DNA of 64,000 nt from Nitrospirales bacterium (lineage in GTDB: Bacteria; Nitrospirota; Nitrospiria; Nitrospirales; UBA8639): positions 1 through 64,000 of the forward strand of contig JAJDVY010000004.1 in assembly GCA_022825885.1 (NCBI GenBank), read 5' to 3'. The number at the start of each line of letters is the position of its first letter. Position 1 is the first letter of the stretch. Of the stretch, positions 61,907-64,000 are shown piece by piece. A program made the translations under genes and the position numbers. Below the pieces are notes generated by a model. That model made no database searches. It worked only from the letters and a program-made list of their open reading frames with translations, and was not told the DNA's origin.

Positions 61907-63679
61907 TTAAATCTCAACGTCCAGTTTGACGCCCAGTTCTTTGAGTTGCGTCGGTCCAACGTCTGAGGGCGCTTCGGTCATCAGGCATTGGACTTTTTGC
62001 GTCTTGGGGAAGGGAATGACTTCTCGAATGGATTCGGCTTTGCCCAACAGCATGACCAAGCGGTCGAGCCCCAAGGCAATGCCACCGTGGGGCGGCGCGC
62101 CGTACTCCAGCGCGTCGAGCAAAAACCCGAACTTTTCCTGAGCAGCTTCTTTGGAGATCCCCAACAGGTTGAACACCTTGTGTTGCAGGTCACTGCGGTG
62201 GATACGAATGCTCCCCCCGCCGACCTCAAATCCGTTGAGAACCACGTCATAGGCTTGTGCATGCACGCGCAACGGATCAGAATCCAGACCGGCAAGATCG
62301 TCCGTACGAGGGGACGTAAAGGGATGATGCAGGGCCACGTGCCGTTGTTCCGCTACGTCGTATTCGAACATGGGAAAATCCGTCACCCAGACCGGCTCCC
62401 ATTTGTCGTGATCGATCAACTCCAATTCGACGCCAAGGTATGAGCGAAGCCGGCCCAACACGTCATACGTGACGACAGGCTTGTCCGCGACAAACAGCAG
62501 GAGGTCGCCGGGACCGGCATCCGGCAGCGCCCGTTGAAGCAATTCCGCATTGAGGAATTTGGCAATGGCCGATTCAAGCCCCCACCCTTCGGTGACTTTG
62601 ACCCAGGCCAAGCCTTTGGCCCCAAACCCTTTGGCGACGTCAATGAGCCGGTCAATCTGGTTGCGTGCAATATCCGCGCCGCCTGTGACCACGAGTCCGG
62701 AAACCTGCCCGCCTTGTTCAACCGTGTCCCGGAACACCTTGAACTCCACGTGTTTGGCGACCTCATTCAAATCATGGAGTTCCAGACCGAACCGACGATC
62801 GGGTTTATCGGTCCCATACCGCGACAGGGCCTCCTGATAGGTCAGACGCGGGAATGGAGACGGCAACGAAACTCCCGCGGCGTCCTTGCACGCGAGTCTC
62901 AGCAACTCTTCGGTCAGGTTCATGACGTCGTCACGTTCCACGAACGACATTTCGAGGTCGATCTGTGTAAACTCCGGTTGCCGGTCAAGCCGCAAATCTT
63001 CGTCGCGGAAGCAGCGGGCAATCTGAAAATACCGGTCGGCGCCGCCGACCATCAGGATCTGTTTGAACAATTGCGGCGATTGCGGTAAGGCAAAGAAAGC
63101 TCCCTGATTGACGCGGCTCGGCACCAGATAGTCCCTGGCCCCTTCGGGCGTGCTTTTGGTGAGGATCGGGGTTTCGATTTCCAGAAACCGCCGTTCATGG
63201 AGAAATTGCCTGGTCAGGTAAGTCACGTCGTGTCGTAACGCGAGTAACCGCTGCATGGGCGGCCGGCGCAAGTCCAGATAGCGATGTTTGAGCCGAAGAG
63301 CTTCCGTCGCCTGACTGTCGTCTTCAATCAAAAACGGCGGGGTATTGGCTCGATTCAACACGTCCAATACATCCACCCGGATTTCGATTTCTCCGGTGGT
63401 AATGAGCGGATTGACCGATTCCTCGGGTCTGAACCGCACTTGCCCCGTGGCGGCGATCACAAACTCGTTGCGAAGTTCATTGGCCTGCGCATGAATGGCC
63501 TGATCGCTCTCCACGTCAAACACGAGTTGCGTCACCCCGAACCGGTCACGCACGTCGATGAACAACACGCCCCCGTGATCACGCCGGCCATGCACCCATC
63601 CCATCAACGTGACGGTTTGGCCATCCTGGTCACGCGTTAATTCTCCACAATGATGTGTCCGCTTCACTGTATTGCTCAC
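61907..63679 (-). CDS. aspS: Aspartyl-tRNA synthetase (bacterial type)
   Basis: The 590-residue protein has the N-terminal OB fold (VTLMGWVHGRRDHGGVLFID), class II motif 1 region, motif 2 (YFQIARCFRDEDLRLDRQPE), the bacterial GAD insert (about 290-420) and motif 3 (GIALGLDRLVMLLGKAESI). Starting at GTG 63679, it overlaps the preceding stop. Because gatCAB is present at 2030-6419, Asp-tRNA(Asn) transamidation is possible; whether this AspRS is non-discriminating was not decided. An upstream gene runs into its start. Confidence 0.96.
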   Translation of the reverse strand: MSNTVKRTHHCGELTRDQDGQTVTLMGWVHGRRDHGGVLFIDVRDRFGVTQLVFDVESDQAIHAQANELRNEFVIAATGQVRFRPEESVNPLITTGEIEIRVDVLDVLNRANTPPFLIEDDSQATEALRLKHRYLDLRRPPMQRLLALRHDVTYLTRQFLHERRFLEIETPILTKSTPEGARDYLVPSRVNQGAFFALPQSPQLFKQILMVGGADRYFQIARCFRDEDLRLDRQPEFTQIDLEMSFVERDDVMNLTEELLRLACKDAAGVSLPSPFPRLTYQEALSRYGTDKPDRRFGLELHDLNEVAKHVEFKVFRDTVEQGGQVSGLVVTGGADIARNQIDRLIDVAKGFGAKGLAWVKVTEGWGLESAIAKFLNAELLQRALPDAGPGDLLLFVADKPVVTYDVLGRLRSYLGVELELIDHDKWEPVWVTDFPMFEYDVAEQRHVALHHPFTSPRTDDLAGLDSDPLRVHAQAYDVVLNGFEVGGGSIRIHRSDLQHKVFNLLGISKEAAQEKFGFLLDALEYGAPPHGGIALGLDRLVMLLGKAESIREVIPFPKTQKVQCLMTEAPSDVGPTQLKELGVKLDVEI

Positions 63680-64000
63680 CCGTTTCTCGTCCGTGCGCGA
63701 CGTTGACCTTTTACCACTTGTCCGGGCTGCCGGGGATTGCCGGAAGCCAGACGCGCGTTGCGGCCAGTATCGCGCACAATCCTGTTTGCCGGAGCCTTTG
63801 TCTGACGCATGCGCGGCGGCACAGTATCTCCAGCCGGTTTCGAACTTTGCAAGTCTGACGACCCGACCGGTTCACGGACGCTCCGGGTTCTGGCTGTCCG
63901 ATGCACGACTGCACGCAGGGCATTGGCTTCGGCATCGGTGGCAAACCGGGAAACGCCCACGGACAGATCTCCCAATTCAAGCGGGCCGAAACGAACGCGC
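63676..64000 (-). CDS. C-terminal part of unknown gene coupled to aspS (cut by window edge)
   Basis: A minus-strand frame enters at 64000 and ends TGA at 63676-63678, which overlaps the GTG start of aspS (63677-63679). It reads VRFGPLELGDLSVGVSRFAT and later SGNPRQPGQVVKGQRRAR. The basic, low-complexity tail and lack of a known domain prevent assignment. The overlap argues that it is genuinely translated upstream of aspS; hisS is the usual neighbour but no hisS feature is seen here. Confidence 0.5.
   Translation of the reverse strand, partial: RVRFGPLELGDLSVGVSRFATDAEANALRAVVHRTARTRSVREPVGSSDLQSSKPAGDTVPPRMRQTKAPANRIVRDTGRNARLASGNPRQPGQVVKGQRRARTRNG

Overview
The window looks like a chromosomal segment of a Gram-negative bacterium. 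It encodes an Skp/OmpH chaperone, an outer-membrane beta-barrel, several lipoproteins and a Tat-exported molybdoenzyme. The gatCAB transamidosome genes occur with a bacterial-type AspRS. Overall gene content (FmdB zinc ribbon, MerC, YceI, sulfite-oxidase-type enzymes, M16 protease pairs) is compatible with Nitrospirota, but this is an impression; no rRNA or marker search was possible. GC is moderate to high, and at least three loci carry a palindromic intergenic repeat family beginning with GTCATTCC.

Layout. Bases 1-111 are the tail of an IS110 transposase. 203-6502 is a minus-strand housekeeping run, gatC-panD-gatA-DUF948-ytxH-gatB followed by eno-ftsB, driven from a strong sigma70 promoter upstream of gatC. 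6756-13317 is an inserted accessory cluster: reductase, sulfotransferase, MATE exporter, cytochrome P450 and DUF2236 oxygenase. The first and last genes are frameshifted. 13564-21764 is again core: radC, rsmD-coaD-aspartate aminotransferase, fmdB, skp, tRNA-Arg, tRNA-Pro, rdgB, rph and serS. 21838-26053 is a small island around tRNA-Ser with a RelE/Xre pair and a decayed type I restriction locus.

26137-50837 is a mixed region: YceI, a J-domain protein, a putative molybdenum carrier, an FNR-like reductase, DAHP synthase, a metal locus (His-rich protein, MerC, Fur with a clear operator), recN, thioredoxin, TPR proteins, a membrane-anchored MutS-like ATPase, MsrA, a trypsin/PDZ protease, a VKOR-thioredoxin fusion, a sulfite-oxidase-like enzyme, a dipeptide epimerase, duplicated TetR regulators and an M16-M16-M48 protease operon. 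50838-57282 is a second accessory island: GT8 glycosyltransferase, a tRNA-Arg-like gene with an ACT anticodon, an IS3 remnant fused to an antitoxin tail, an AAA ATPase/DUF4276 pair that looks like a two-gene defence module, and a Fic protein behind a 39-bp dyad. The window ends with an outer-membrane barrel/beta-propeller/molybdoenzyme set, an orphan DNA methyltransferase, aspS and a truncated upstream gene.

The items most worth following up are the P450-sulfotransferase cluster, the His-rich/MerC/Fur metal locus with a Nur-like operator, the odd tRNA, and the AAA/DUF4276 plus Fic neighbourhood. Several apparent pseudogenes differ from intact genes by a single small indel, so sequencing error must be excluded first.
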